DNA of 64,000 nt, from positions 1 to 64,000 of the forward strand of contig JAABSX010000003.1 of assembly GCA_011390205.1 (NCBI GenBank), in the 5' to 3' direction. Source of the DNA: Microscillaceae bacterium. GTDB taxonomy: Bacteria; Bacteroidota; Bacteroidia; Cytophagales; Microscillaceae. The notes under the pieces were generated by a model. That model worked only from the letters and a program-made list of their open reading frames with translations. It was not told the origin of the DNA and ran no database searches. Numbering within the stretch: the stretch's first letter is position 1; the number at the start of each line of letters is the position of its first letter. Positions 15,767 to 25,398 of this stretch are shown here, one piece after another. The translations under genes were made by a program, and so were the position numbers.

Positions 15767-16126
15767 ATGCCACATACATTACAATCTGCACATTTTACAG
15801 AAGTATTCAGAACCGAAAAAGGGGCAGTGTATCAATCAGACCGTGAGCGATGCCTCTGGCTTGAGTTTCGGGGGCAAAAGGAAGCCTATAAAATCAAAGA
15901 TTTCAAAAAATTAAAACAACAAATAGACAAAATCAACCTTGCCGAAATGGCCTCCAATGCAGGCATTGCCTTTGATTTGGAGATTATCTATCCCCCTGCG
16001 CAAGAGCATTGCTGGGTGCTGAACCTCTGCGAAATCGTCCATATTAAAGCTTTGCTAGAAGGTGCTTGGGCAATGCTAGAGCTCAATAGCATCTTAAATG
16101 AAAGACTTTACCCCCTGTCAGTTTAA
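15767..16126 (+). CDS. Small hypothetical cytoplasmic protein
   Basis: A 119-residue protein without signal or membrane segment. It is not recognised. The first half is beta-rich (FTEVFRTEKGAVYQSDRERCLWLEF) with a charged helical middle (KIKDFKKLKQQIDKINLAEM). The second half contains AFDLEIIYPP, a cysteine-containing core (HCWVLNLCEIVHIKALLEGAWAML) and a helix (LELNSILNERL). Two Cys and His in the region could bind metal, but no standard motif is present. It lies between a noncoding repeat and the ferritin gene, about 200 bp upstream of the latter. A co-function with ferritin is possible but unsupported. Confidence 0.55.
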   Translation: MPHTLQSAHFTEVFRTEKGAVYQSDRERCLWLEFRGQKEAYKIKDFKKLKQQIDKINLAEMASNAGIAFDLEIIYPPAQEHCWVLNLCEIVHIKALLEGAWAMLELNSILNERLYPLSV

Positions 16127-16322
16127 GTAAGAGATTGCTTATTAAGGCATTGATAATGCGTGTTTTAGTGAAAGTAAACAGTCATTTTCTCTTGAAGCTA
16201 CTTTTGAATAAGCAAGACTTGTCTTTTTTTAGACTAATTCTATATTTAAACTAAGCTAGAACCAAACCAAGCAGTATTTTGTAATTTTATAGTAATCAAA
16301 CTTTTAATCATTAAATAAAAAA

Positions 16323-16874
16323 ATGAAAGACCTCGTAAGACTTAAAACATCTCTCAGTGAAGAGATTGAAAATATCCTCAATGAACAAGTAAAAATAGAA
16401 GGTGTATCTTCTTCTAAATACCTCGCCATGGCATCTTGGTGTGGGGAGCATGGCTTCGAGAATAGCGAAGCATTTTTTATGAATCAATCAGAGGAAGAAC
16501 GCAAGCATATGCTCAAAATATTCAAATACATAGCTGATGTAGGCGGCAAACCCTTCTCACCTGAAGTAAGTAACCTAAACCACGAGTTTGGCTCACTCCG
16601 TGAAGTATTTGAGACTGCCCTGGAGCAAGAAATCGGTGTAACCCGTGCCATTCACCGCATTGTAGAGGCTTGCCGTAAAGCCAATGATTATACTACTGAG
16701 CAGTTTATGCAGTGGTTTATCCAAGAGCAAATAGAAGAAGAATACATCGCACGCCGTATTGTAGAGCTTTTTGATGTGATTGGTGAAGACACTCCTGGCG
16801 GATTGTATATGATAGACAATGCCATTACGAAGGTAACCTATGCTGGAGGGGTAGCCGCAGAAAGTGCTGCTTAG
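16323..16874 (+). CDS. Ferritin (non-heme)
   Basis: A 183-residue ferritin-like four-helix bundle. Ferroxidase residues are visible: E26 and Y33 on the first helix (EGVSSSKYLAMA), E59 and H62 on the second (SEEERKHMLKIF), and glutamates on the third and fourth helices (ALEQEIGVTRAI; FIQEQIEEEYIARRIVEL). The length is in the normal range for bacterial ferritins; no Met ligand pattern of bacterioferritin is seen. It oxidises Fe(II) and stores iron in a 24-subunit cytoplasmic shell. It starts at ATG 16323 after an AT-rich leader, and a strong terminator follows, so it is probably a single-gene unit. No Fur box was identified by eye. Confidence 0.92.
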   Translation: MKDLVRLKTSLSEEIENILNEQVKIEGVSSSKYLAMASWCGEHGFENSEAFFMNQSEEERKHMLKIFKYIADVGGKPFSPEVSNLNHEFGSLREVFETALEQEIGVTRAIHRIVEACRKANDYTTEQFMQWFIQEQIEEEYIARRIVELFDVIGEDTPGGLYMIDNAITKVTYAGGVAAESAA

Positions 16875-16947
16875 CCAGTCTGATGGCTTAAAAGTGCGGA
16901 AAGCTTGCGGACAGTGTTCGGAAAGATTTTCTTGGCATTTTTCAAAT

Positions 16948-16991
16948 AAAAAATCCTTGATAACCATCATAGGTTATCAAGGATTTTTTTT
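16948..16991. terminator. Bidirectional terminator between ferritin and the ABC permease
   Basis: AAAAATCCTTGATAACC and GGTTATCAAGGATTTTT form a perfect long stem with a 6-nt loop (ATCATA). A-rich and T-rich flanks serve both the + strand ferritin and the convergent - strand ABC permease. Confidence 0.92.
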
Positions 16992-17014
16992 GTCTTCTGT
17001 TGAGTTTTGTTTGT

Positions 17015-18370
17015 TTATAATTTATAAAAAATCCATTTTCCCAATTCTTTAAAACTGGGTTTTTTACCATTCATCAATATACCAATGCGGTATATGCGGG
17101 CTGCCACCCAAGTAGTCAGGATAAAACCTCCTATCAAAGCAATCATAGACAGGACCAACTCCCACACAGCCACACCACCAAAGGGCAAGCGTGCCATCAT
17201 CACGACAGGAGATGTAAAAGGAATGATGGAAGCCCATACAGCCGCCACACCGTCAGGGTCTTTAATCACCGAAAACTGTGCAATCATAAACCCAATGATA
17301 AGCGGAATAGAAATAGGCAACTGAAACTGCTGCGTGTCGGCTTCATTATCTACAGCAGAGGCTACGGCCGCAAACAAAGCACTGTAGAGCATATAGCCCC
17401 CCACAAAATAAAACAAGAAGGCTCCTATCACCAGTGGCAGGTTAATGGTGCCCAGGGCGGAGAATATCTTAGTGATGCCTTTTTGGGTATTTGCTGCTTT
17501 TTGGGCATCTTTATCTTCTGCCCCTTTTTTATCTATCACAGAGCTATCTTCTGCCACGAGTTCGGTTTGTTGGGCTTTGGCTTGTTCTTCGGCTACTTTG
17601 TCTAAATCAAGGAATGCCGATGCTCCCATCACGAGTAGGTAAGTCAATACAATCCAGAGTACAAACTGCGTAACACCGACCAGCCCTACACCCAGTATTT
17701 TGCCCATCATGAGCTGAAAAGGTTTTACAGAAGAGATAATTACTTCTATGATTCGGCTTGATTTTTCTTCTATTACTCCACGCATCACCTGTGAGCCATA
17801 GAGAAAGACCGCCATATAAATGGCAAACATCGCCAAAAAGCCTACCATTGTGGCAGCTCCTGAGCTGCTTTCTTCTCCGCTGAGGGTCTCTGTGCCGAGG
17901 TTTACATTGGTCTTGATATTTGCCAGCACATCCTTGTCTATGCCTGAGCGGGTTAGTTTGAGGTCTTCTATGCTGCTTTCTACTTCTTCTCTTACATCTC
18001 GCTCTATGTCTATGCTGATGCTTTTTTTGGAAAAAATCTTAATACCCTCTGTATTTTCTACACTATTTTTAGGGATATAAAGCAAGGCATAACTTTTACT
18101 TTTTTCTAGGGAGGCCTTGCCATCGGCGAGTTTGCTATGCTTAGACTTGATGAAAGTCAGTTGATTTTGATTTTTGAGCATAGGGGCGATTTCTCCACTT
18201 TCGTCTATGACTTCTACTATTTTTTCAGATTGAAAGCTAGTAGAGAGTAATACAGGCACTATAAACAAGGCTGCCATCAAGATAGGGGTCAGCAAAGTCA
18301 TAATCAGAAAGGTGCGTTTGCGGACACGCACTAAATATTCACGCTTGAGGATTAATAGTATTTTATCCAT
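17015..18370 (-). CDS. ABC-2 type transporter permease (NatB-like)
   Basis: 451 residues from ATG 18370, chosen because MDKILLILKREYLVRVRKRTF is the usual start of this family; the frame extends five residues further to 18385. The first membrane helix (about 23-47) is followed by a large extracytoplasmic domain (about 50-180). Then come helices around FLAMFAIYMAVFLYG, GVGLVGVTQFVLWIVLTYLLVM, LVIGAFLFYFVGGYMLYSALFAAVASAVD, a segment rich in IPLIIGFMIAQF, and the last helix. The motif VIEEKSSRIIEVIISSVKPFQLMMGKILGVG is the cytoplasmic coupling loop of ABC-2/NatB permeases. It pairs with the ATPase encoded 34 bp upstream. Relatives export Na+, lipids or peptides; the substrate is unknown. Confidence 0.88.
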   Translation of the reverse strand: MDKILLILKREYLVRVRKRTFLIMTLLTPILMAALFIVPVLLSTSFQSEKIVEVIDESGEIAPMLKNQNQLTFIKSKHSKLADGKASLEKSKSYALLYIPKNSVENTEGIKIFSKKSISIDIERDVREEVESSIEDLKLTRSGIDKDVLANIKTNVNLGTETLSGEESSSGAATMVGFLAMFAIYMAVFLYGSQVMRGVIEEKSSRIIEVIISSVKPFQLMMGKILGVGLVGVTQFVLWIVLTYLLVMGASAFLDLDKVAEEQAKAQQTELVAEDSSVIDKKGAEDKDAQKAANTQKGITKIFSALGTINLPLVIGAFLFYFVGGYMLYSALFAAVASAVDNEADTQQFQLPISIPLIIGFMIAQFSVIKDPDGVAAVWASIIPFTSPVVMMARLPFGGVAVWELVLSMIALIGGFILTTWVAARIYRIGILMNGKKPSFKELGKWIFYKL

Positions 18371-18404
18371 GATTTTTTGATTCAATGTTCTTTTAAAGCC
18401 AATA

Positions 18405-19361
18405 TTAGATTTCTATGTCTGTGTCTAAGGGAGTCTTTTTGAGTGATTCGGCAGGGTTTTTTCCAGTTACGAGGGTGATGAATATATCATTCATACTGGG
18501 CATTCGCTCTTGGAAGGCCGAGATTTCTACCTGAGGCATCAGTTCTTGCAGTAGTTGATTGGGGCTTAGCCCTTCTGCTGCTTTGAGGTTGGCTTGGTAG
18601 TAGTTGTCATCTAGTTTTTCTTGTGCCAAGATGGTATAAGCATTGGAAGTATTCAGGTGTCCTCTGTATTCTAGGCGGAAGATATTGCTTTTAAATTGCT
18701 CTTTTACTTGTTGTTTAGGGCCGTCTAAGATTTTTTCAGACTTATTAATCAGTGCAATGTGGTCACAGAGTTCTTCTACAGATTCCATTCTGTGCGTAGA
18801 AAAAATAATGGTGCTTCCTTTTCGGCGCAGCTCTAAGATTTCATCTTTGATAAGGTTGGCATTCACAGGGTCAAAACCTGAGAAAGGCTCATCTAAAATA
18901 ATTAATTTAGGCTCGTGCAAAACGGTGGCGACGAACTGAATTTTTTGCTGCATTCCTTTGGAGAGATCTTCTATGTTTTTATCCCACCAAGTCTTGATAT
19001 CAAACTTCACAAACCATTCTTTGAGGCGGTGCATGGCTTCACTTTTGCTGAGCCCTTTGAGCTGTGAGAGGTACAAAAGCTGCTCGCCTACTTTCATTTT
19101 CTTGTAAAGTCCTCTTTCTTCGGGTAGGTAGCCAATCTGGGCAATGTGCTCAGGTGAGAGAGGCTTTCCATCAAAGAGTATTTCCCCTTCATCTTTGCTG
19201 ATAATCTGTGTGATGATTCGGATAAGGCTTGTTTTGCCTGCCCCATTGGGCCCGAGAAGCCCGAAAATGGTTTTTTCGGGGATACTCAAGCTTACATTTT
19301 TGAGAGCTTGGTGCGTGGCATAGTTTTTAGAAATATTTTTAACAACTAATATATCACTCAT
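18405..19361 (-). CDS. ABC transporter ATP-binding protein (NatA-like)
   Basis: A 318-residue nucleotide-binding subunit. It has Walker A GPNGAGKT (about residues 35-42), Q-loop TQIISKDEGEILFDG then GYLPEERGLYKKM, signature LSKGMQQK, Walker B KLIILDEPFSG and the switch FSTHRM. The C-terminal 90 residues, after HIALINKSEKILDG, form the small DUF4162-type domain common in NatA-like ATPases. It is co-transcribed with the permease 34 bp downstream, forming one export system. It starts at ATG 19361. The name NatA is given only by resemblance. Confidence 0.92.
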   Translation of the reverse strand: MSDILVVKNISKNYATHQALKNVSLSIPEKTIFGLLGPNGAGKTSLIRIITQIISKDEGEILFDGKPLSPEHIAQIGYLPEERGLYKKMKVGEQLLYLSQLKGLSKSEAMHRLKEWFVKFDIKTWWDKNIEDLSKGMQQKIQFVATVLHEPKLIILDEPFSGFDPVNANLIKDEILELRRKGSTIIFSTHRMESVEELCDHIALINKSEKILDGPKQQVKEQFKSNIFRLEYRGHLNTSNAYTILAQEKLDDNYYQANLKAAEGLSPNQLLQELMPQVEISAFQERMPSMNDIFITLVTGKNPAESLKKTPLDTDIEI

Positions 19362-19722
19362 GATTTTTAAGGATGTTTTGGATGATGAGTAGAAGGTTTC
19401 AGAGATTTATTACAATTTCAGGAGGTAAAACTAATAATTCATTTCAAATTATAGTCATCATTTCCAAAGTATTCTATGTGAGGGGCTACTTACTGGCTAT
19501 TCTGCCACCAAAATAGCCCTTGTCAATCCACAAAATCACAAAATCTTACATCATTTTTTGATAAATCATTTTGAGAGGACATAGGATACTATTTTTATTA
19601 CAACAAATTTTATAAATTTGACATTAATAATTCTTTATAAATCACTAAAGACAGTAGATACACTCTCATTAGGCACATAGACAAGGAGTTTAAATAGTTT
19701 TTTCATTCACCAAAAAAATCAA
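19362..19722. other. Intergenic region between divergent ABC and metalloprotease genes
   Basis: 361 bp, AT-rich and gene-free. TAAATTTG at 19613-19620 matches the Bacteroidota -7 box, but no TTTG lies at the expected distance upstream, so it is only a weak promoter candidate for the metalloprotease. No hairpin or repeat was seen. Confidence 0.5.
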
Positions 19723-22700
19723 ATGATGCTAAAATTAATTTATCGTAGCTTGATAGTGTTCAGCTATCTGCTTTATTTTGCACCTGTTCACTTGCAGGCA
19801 CAGGATGCACTTTGGCAGCCCGTAGGCAGTGTAGAATCCAAAAATCTAGGAAAATCACAGATTGACACGAAAGCAGGAAATTTACAAAAGATAGACTTAG
19901 CATCACTCAAAGCATCTCTTCAGGGTATCCCCTCTGGAAAAGCATTTGAGGCAAAATATACCAATACGCTCATTCAACTCCCGATGCCCAATGGTGAACT
20001 AATGCCCTTTAGAGTGATTGAATCTTCCATTTTATCCCCTGAGCTTGCCAAGAAGCTGCCCCAAGTCCGTACTTATGCAGGGGAGGCTCTCCATGATGCC
20101 CGCATCCATGCACGCATGGACATTACGCAGCATGGCTTTCACGCCATTATCTTCAGACCCGAAGGCACAGTCTATATAGACCCCTACCAAAAAGGAAATA
20201 CTACGCACTACCTTGTCTATTGGAAAAAAGATTTTGTCAGTAGCCAAAAGAATACCCTGAATGAGGGCTGCCAAGTAGAGAACAAAAACCAAAAAAACCA
20301 TCATCAAGAAGAAAGCAATGCTACAAACGCACAAGTGAAAAGTGGGATAGCTGCCCGCCCCTCTGGCACAGAACTGCGCACTTACAGACTTGCCGTAGCC
20401 GCCACTGGAGAGTACACACAGTTTCACAATGATGGCAATGCAAGCAATGGCACGGCCGTGGAAGATGCGCAGGCAGCAATCATCACTACTTTTAACAGAG
20501 TTACAGGGATTTATGAAAAAGAAGTCGCTGTTTCGTTTATCTTAGTGGATAACTCCTCAATAGTATTTGAAGATGGACCTACTGACCCTTTCAGCAACAA
20601 CAATGCAGGCATGCTGATTAATCAAAGCCAAGATGTCATAGACAGCAATATTGGGTTTAATAATTACGACATAGGGCATACCGTCAGCACTGGAGGCGGT
20701 GGTTTGGCTGGGCTAGGGGTGGTTTGTACTAGTAGCAAGGCTAGAGGAATTACAGGCTCAGGGCAGCCCATCGGAGACCCCTATGATGTGGATTATGTAG
20801 CCCACGAAGTGGGGCATCAGTTTGGAGGGCCTCATACTTTTAATGGGAATACTGGTGCTTGTGTCGGAGGAAATCGCTCAGGAGACTCCGCGTATGAGCC
20901 TGGCAGTGGCACCACGATTATGGCATATGCAGGCATTTGTAACCCTCAAAATATCCAGAACAACAGCGATGATTATTTTCACACACAAAGTTTTGATGCC
21001 ATTCTCAATCATACCCTAAATGGTGCGGGTAATAACTGCCCTGCTACCAACAACACGGGCAACACTCCCCCTGTGGTGAGTGTGCCAGCAAGTGGCTTTA
21101 CGATTCCGATTAATACACCTTTTGCACTCACGGGTTCGGCAAGTGATGCCGATGGGGATGCGATCAGCTATGCCTGGGAGCAGTTTGATTTAGGCCCGAC
21201 AGGTGCACCTGATAGCCCAAGTGGCAATGCACCTATTTTTCGTTCTTTTCGTGCTGTGGAGAGCCCCACACGTACCTTTCCACGCTTAGAAGACATCATC
21301 AACAATGCCCAGACTATAGGGGAGATTTTGCCAAGTTATACAAGAAATCTTCATTTTAGACTCACAGCCAGGGATAATCAAGCCGTTGGAGGGGTAAATT
21401 ATGCCTCTATGAGCTTCAATGTAAGCAATACTGCGGGCCCTTTTTTGGTAACTGCTCCCAACACAGCCCTCACTTGGGAAGCAGGAAGCAGCCAAAAGAT
21501 TACTTGGGAGGTAGCCAATACTGACAAAGCCCCCGTGAACTGCCAAAAGGTCAATATTTTACTTTCTTTGGATGGTGGCTTTACCTACCCGATTACGCTG
21601 GCAAGTGATGTAGCAAACAGTGGTGCACATTGGATAGCAGTCCCGAACCAAGCTACCAGCCAAGCACGCATCAAGATAGAAGCAGCCGACAATGTGTTTT
21701 TTGATATTTCTAACCAAAATTTTACCATCAATGCAGCTTCTGCACCTACATTTACACTGGTGGCAAACCCTGCAAGGGCATTGTCTTGTGCCCCTGCAGG
21801 TGTAAGCTATGAGATTTTTATAGGAAGTATTCTAGGTTTTGCAGATGCCGTTACGCTTTCTACTGATAATCTTCCAAGTGCTTTGAATGCCAGTTTTGCG
21901 CAGAATCCTCTTGTACCCGAAGGCAGCACTACACTGACACTCAGCAATACGGCGGCACTCAGCACAGGCAATTATTCTTTCAGTATCGTGGCTGTATCGG
22001 GTGCTACCACAAGGAGTATTTTGGTCAATCTTGTGCTGGTCAATGGAAACCCAGAGGTGGCAGTACTACATACCCCTGCCAATACTGCTGTAGATGTATC
22101 AATAAATACACTCTTTAATTGGACGGATGCTGAGGGCAGTGCTTCATATTTGTTAGAAGTGGCTACAGATGTTAATTTCACGAATATTGTTCTTCAAGAA
22201 ATTATCTTCAGTAGTAGTTTTGAACCCAATACTCCCTTAGCATCTAACACAATGTACTACTGGAGAGTCCGTACTAATAACCCATGTGGAGGTTTTAGTC
22301 AGAGTGAGGTAGCAAGTTTTACCACTTTTAATTCTACTTGTATTACTTATACAGGCACTGACCTACCGATTGCTATTTCTGATGGTTCACCCAATACAAT
22401 TAATTCTATTATCAATATCACAGATAATTTTCAGATTATAGACGTAAACTTGATAAATATCTCGGGTACGCATACTTGGATTAGTGACCTTACTTTTACC
22501 TTGATAAGCCCAAGTGGCACAGAGGTTATCTTGATGGCACAGCCTTGTGAAGACGAAGAAAACTTCAACATCGGTTTTGATGATGAGGCATTGAGCGCAG
22601 ATTATCCTTGCCCTCCCGTTGATGGAAATACTTACAAAGCTTTTGAAAATTTAGCTGTATTCATAGGTGAAAACAGTGCGGGTAACTGGACGCTCAGAGT

Positions 22701-23730
22701 CAGTGATGGATTAAATTTTGACGGGGGCAGTCTAGATAGCTGGACACTGGAGCTCTGTAGTGCAGAAGATGGCAACACAGCTCCCCTCATCACCCAAAAC
22801 CAAAGACTCCTCCGCTCTCCTGGTGCGGAAAGTTACACTCTAAGCAATACACAACTACAAGCCACAGATGCCGAAGATGAGGATGGTAGCCTTATATATG
22901 TCATAGAGCAAACACCTATTCGGGGTAGCCTCAAACGAAATAATCAGACACTAGAAGTAGGAAGTGTATTCACACAATCAGAGCTAAACAATGCCCAGAT
23001 TAGCTATCACCCCAATACTACAAATGCTTCTCAGAATGATAGTTTTAGATTTAGGGTGCGTGATAGCGGCAATCTTAGCACAGCATCTAATACTTTTAAT
23101 ATTTCACTTGACTACCCTCCCGTACTGATTATCAATGAGCCACTGATAGATATTCCTGTGCGAAATAGATACCTCATTACGCAAGCTCTCCTTAAGGCAA
23201 GTGATGCAGAAGACAATAGTAATTTACTCAATTATGTCATTACACAAGTACCACAGCAGGGCATACTGAGCGTACAGAGTTTTGAGGTGTTTCAAGGAAA
23301 TGCTTTTTCTCAGAATAGCATCAATAGTGCTGCCGTAGCTTATGTGCCTAATTTATCAGAAAATAGCACGCAGGATAGTTTTAAGTTTAGGCTCAGAGAT
23401 TCGGCAGGAAATGAGACCGAAGAGTTTACTTTTATCATCAATATTGATATTGTCAATAACCTGAGTAGCAATCTTTTGCAAGCAGGTACACAGGTATCTC
23501 CTAACCCAAGTGAAGGTGTTTTTAAGGTAGATTTAGATTTCCCTTACCAAGGCAATATCAGTCTGGATGTTCTCTCTGTAGAAGGCAAGCTATTGAAAGA
23601 ACTAAGCATTGAGAAGACGACCATCAGCACAGCAATTAGTCTTGATTTGAGTTATTTGGCAGCAGGGGTTTATTTTCTAAGAATCCGAAGCAGTGAAGCA
23701 ATCAGCACCAAACGCCTGATGAAAAAATAA
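19723..23730 (+). CDS. Secreted reprolysin-like zinc metalloprotease with P domain, cadherin-like repeats and T9SS tail
   Basis: A 1335-residue multidomain protein. Signal peptide about 1-27. A propeptide-like region lies about 30-205 (HARIHARMDITQHGFHAII). The catalytic domain, about 215-445, contains HEVGHQFGGPH with zinc ligands H361, H365 and H371 and catalytic E362, plus a Met-turn-like IMAYAGIC. Ig/fibronectin-like modules follow, then a proprotein-convertase P domain (about 875-1020: WISDLTFTLISPSGTEVILM...NWTLRVSD...LDSWTLELC). Next are two related repeats beginning with ITQNQRLL and IINEPLIDIPV (each with LxASDAED-like motifs, CSPG/cadherin-like). The last about 85 residues (VSPNPSEGVFKVDL...AAGVYFLRI) are a type A T9SS sorting domain. 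It is exported by the Por system and anchored or released as a protease. It starts at one of the adjacent ATGs 19723 and 19726. Confidence 0.92.
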   Translation: MMLKLIYRSLIVFSYLLYFAPVHLQAQDALWQPVGSVESKNLGKSQIDTKAGNLQKIDLASLKASLQGIPSGKAFEAKYTNTLIQLPMPNGELMPFRVIESSILSPELAKKLPQVRTYAGEALHDARIHARMDITQHGFHAIIFRPEGTVYIDPYQKGNTTHYLVYWKKDFVSSQKNTLNEGCQVENKNQKNHHQEESNATNAQVKSGIAARPSGTELRTYRLAVAATGEYTQFHNDGNASNGTAVEDAQAAIITTFNRVTGIYEKEVAVSFILVDNSSIVFEDGPTDPFSNNNAGMLINQSQDVIDSNIGFNNYDIGHTVSTGGGGLAGLGVVCTSSKARGITGSGQPIGDPYDVDYVAHEVGHQFGGPHTFNGNTGACVGGNRSGDSAYEPGSGTTIMAYAGICNPQNIQNNSDDYFHTQSFDAILNHTLNGAGNNCPATNNTGNTPPVVSVPASGFTIPINTPFALTGSASDADGDAISYAWEQFDLGPTGAPDSPSGNAPIFRSFRAVESPTRTFPRLEDIINNAQTIGEILPSYTRNLHFRLTARDNQAVGGVNYASMSFNVSNTAGPFLVTAPNTALTWEAGSSQKITWEVANTDKAPVNCQKVNILLSLDGGFTYPITLASDVANSGAHWIAVPNQATSQARIKIEAADNVFFDISNQNFTINAASAPTFTLVANPARALSCAPAGVSYEIFIGSILGFADAVTLSTDNLPSALNASFAQNPLVPEGSTTLTLSNTAALSTGNYSFSIVAVSGATTRSILVNLVLVNGNPEVAVLHTPANTAVDVSINTLFNWTDAEGSASYLLEVATDVNFTNIVLQEIIFSSSFEPNTPLASNTMYYWRVRTNNPCGGFSQSEVASFTTFNSTCITYTGTDLPIAISDGSPNTINSIINITDNFQIIDVNLINISGTHTWISDLTFTLISPSGTEVILMAQPCEDEENFNIGFDDEALSADYPCPPVDGNTYKAFENLAVFIGENSAGNWTLRVSDGLNFDGGSLDSWTLELCSAEDGNTAPLITQNQRLLRSPGAESYTLSNTQLQATDAEDEDGSLIYVIEQTPIRGSLKRNNQTLEVGSVFTQSELNNAQISYHPNTTNASQNDSFRFRVRDSGNLSTASNTFNISLDYPPVLIINEPLIDIPVRNRYLITQALLKASDAEDNSNLLNYVITQVPQQGILSVQSFEVFQGNAFSQNSINSAAVAYVPNLSENSTQDSFKFRLRDSAGNETEEFTFIINIDIVNNLSSNLLQAGTQVSPNPSEGVFKVDLDFPYQGNISLDVLSVEGKLLKELSIEKTTISTAISLDLSYLAAGVYFLRIRSSEAISTKRLMKK

Positions 23731-23778
23731 CCACTCCATCTTATTTGCTTACTCATCTAAAATTCACAAAATAAAAAA

Positions 23779-23814
23779 ACCGAGGGCTTTCTATAACAAT
23801 AGGAAGCCCTCGGT
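23779..23814. terminator. Bidirectional terminator between metalloprotease and OmpA genes
   Basis: ACCGAGGGCTT (23779-23789) pairs with AAGCCCTCGGT (23804-23814). A run of A precedes it and a T-rich stretch follows, serving both convergent genes. Confidence 0.92.
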
Positions 23815-23842
23815 AATTATTTAAAACAAGGATGAGTATTGT

Positions 23843-25255
23843 TTACTTCTCTAAGTGAATTTCTACTCTTCTGTTTTGAGCACGACCTTCAGCAGTAGCA
23901 TTAGAAGCAATAGGCTTCTCGATACCATATCCAATACTTTCAAGTCTGCTTGCAGCGATGCCCTTGTCTGTAAAATACTTTTTAACAGCATCTGCTCTTT
24001 GTTGAGAAAGTGTTTTGTTAGCAGCTGCATTTCCTACATTGTCAGTATATCCCTCAATCGTGAATTTAGAGTTAGGGTACTGGTTCATAAGTTCCACTAC
24101 TTTATTAAGTGCTGTGATTGATTCTTTTCTGATGACTGATTTGCCTGTCTCAAATTGGATTTGTTTTGCATCCATTTCAAGTTCTTTTTCTATTTCCTCT
24201 TTCGGGATAGGACATCCGTTATTGTCTTTGGGTCCTGCTTCTGTGGGGCATTTGTCATCCTTGTCTGCTATGCCATCACCATCTGTATCGGGGCAGCCCA
24301 TAAGAGATGGAAGGCCAGCTTCATCAGGGCATTGGTCATTTTTATCTGCCACACCATCACCATCACGGTCAGGGCATCCTTTAAGGTCTTTTGAGCCTGC
24401 TTCTGTGGGGCAGTCATCATCTTTGTCTGCTATGCCATCACCATCAGTATCAGGGCAGCCATTGAGTTCTTTTAAACCTGCTACTTCTGGGCATTGGTCA
24501 TTTTTATCTGCTACGCCATCACCATCTGTATCGGGGCATCCTTTAAATTCAGCCAAACCTGCCTCATTGGGGCATTCGTCTTCATTGTCTGGGATTCCGT
24601 CAGCATCAGTATCAGGGCAACCGTTAAATTCTTTAAGTCCTGCCTTGGTTGGGCATGCGTCTTTGTCATCACTGATTCCATCACCATCTGTGTCATTTCC
24701 TTTTCCTATTCTGAATCTAAGCCCTACGGTATGGTGCATATAGTTATCGATTTCATCTGTGAAAAGGTTGTTGTAGTTACTTTCTACAAAGAAAGCCATT
24801 TCAGGGAAAGCCCAGAAATTAAAGCCTAGACCTCCATTGATTTTGCCATAAAAATCGCGTGATTCGTGGAAACCTGCTCCGATAAAGATATAAGGCTCAA
24901 ACCAAGAGTTTTCGGGGAGGATGTATCCATTGGCAAACTTATATTCTAGGTCTGCACTAAGATCTAAGATATTTTGGATATCACTGTTTGTGTTTGCTAA
25001 TGGGAGGTTATCTCCTGGGGTGGCAAAGCCTGATAGCCTTACATTGAATGATGGGCTAATGTGGCGGATACCAGCGAAGTTAAATCCTGCTGACATTTTA
25101 GAGAGGTTAAATCCTTCTCCATTGGGTGTACCAAAGTCATAAGCTGTTCCGCCTACCCTAACACCCCACTTGTAATACTGATTTTGGGCAGAGAGTATCT
25201 GACCTTGTAGCAGAATCCCCATAAAAATGATTGTGATGAATATTAATTTCTTCAT
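23843..25255 (-). CDS. OmpA-family outer-membrane protein with thrombospondin type 3 repeats
   Basis: 470 residues. Signal peptide (about 1-23, ending ILSAQ). A beta-barrel follows at about 25-186 (FRIGKGN end). Next are six exact-length 27-residue TSP3 repeats (188-349) of the pattern [19 protein letters not shown]...GCP, which bind calcium as a rigid stalk. The C-terminal OmpA domain (about 363-470) has GYTDNVG and [13 protein letters not shown], the peptidoglycan-binding pattern, and ends RRVEIHLEK. It links the outer membrane to the cell wall. It is a typical abundant Bacteroidota envelope protein. A promoter candidate lies just upstream and a shared terminator lies after it. Confidence 0.93.
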   Translation of the reverse strand: MKKLIFITIIFMGILLQGQILSAQNQYYKWGVRVGGTAYDFGTPNGEGFNLSKMSAGFNFAGIRHISPSFNVRLSGFATPGDNLPLANTNSDIQNILDLSADLEYKFANGYILPENSWFEPYIFIGAGFHESRDFYGKINGGLGFNFWAFPEMAFFVESNYNNLFTDEIDNYMHHTVGLRFRIGKGNDTDGDGISDDKDACPTKAGLKEFNGCPDTDADGIPDNEDECPNEAGLAEFKGCPDTDGDGVADKNDQCPEVAGLKELNGCPDTDGDGIADKDDDCPTEAGSKDLKGCPDRDGDGVADKNDQCPDEAGLPSLMGCPDTDGDGIADKDDKCPTEAGPKDNNGCPIPKEEIEKELEMDAKQIQFETGKSVIRKESITALNKVVELMNQYPNSKFTIEGYTDNVGNAAANKTLSQQRADAVKKYFTDKGIAASRLESIGYGIEKPIASNATAEGRAQNRRVEIHLEK

Positions 25256-25305
25256 ACGTTTGATTTTAAATTAAAAAATAATAGATTAATTTTAGTACTT
25301 TTTTA

Positions 25306-25339
25306 CAAAAATAGAAATAATTGCTGAACTGGCATCAAC
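25306..25339 (-). promoter_or_regulatory. Candidate Bacteroidota promoter for the ompA-like gene
   Basis: Read on the minus strand: GTTG (25339-25336), a 22-nt spacer, then TATTTTTG (25313-25306), which matches the TAnnTTTG -7 box. The -33 box deviates from TTTG. The start codon lies about 50 nt downstream. Confidence 0.4.
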
Positions 25340-25398
25340 TATTTTTATTTTTAAGAAGACTTTAATGGGTGATAAAGTCACATCATTTTTATTTTTAT

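Noticed and set aside
17391-17404. A CCCCCC run resembling the GC-rich repeat
   Set aside because: It is ordinary coding sequence of the ABC permease (FVGGYML) and lacks the paired arm.
24180-24700. Regular DNA repeats suggesting a CRISPR array
   Set aside because: The 81-nt period encodes six 27-residue TSP3 repeats in frame; there are no unique spacers between identical short repeats and no cas genes.
24015-24743. A 242-codon plus-strand frame opposite the OmpA gene
   Set aside because: It is the antisense shadow of the TSP3 repeats; its repeated peptide mirrors the 81-nt period of the real repeats on the other strand.
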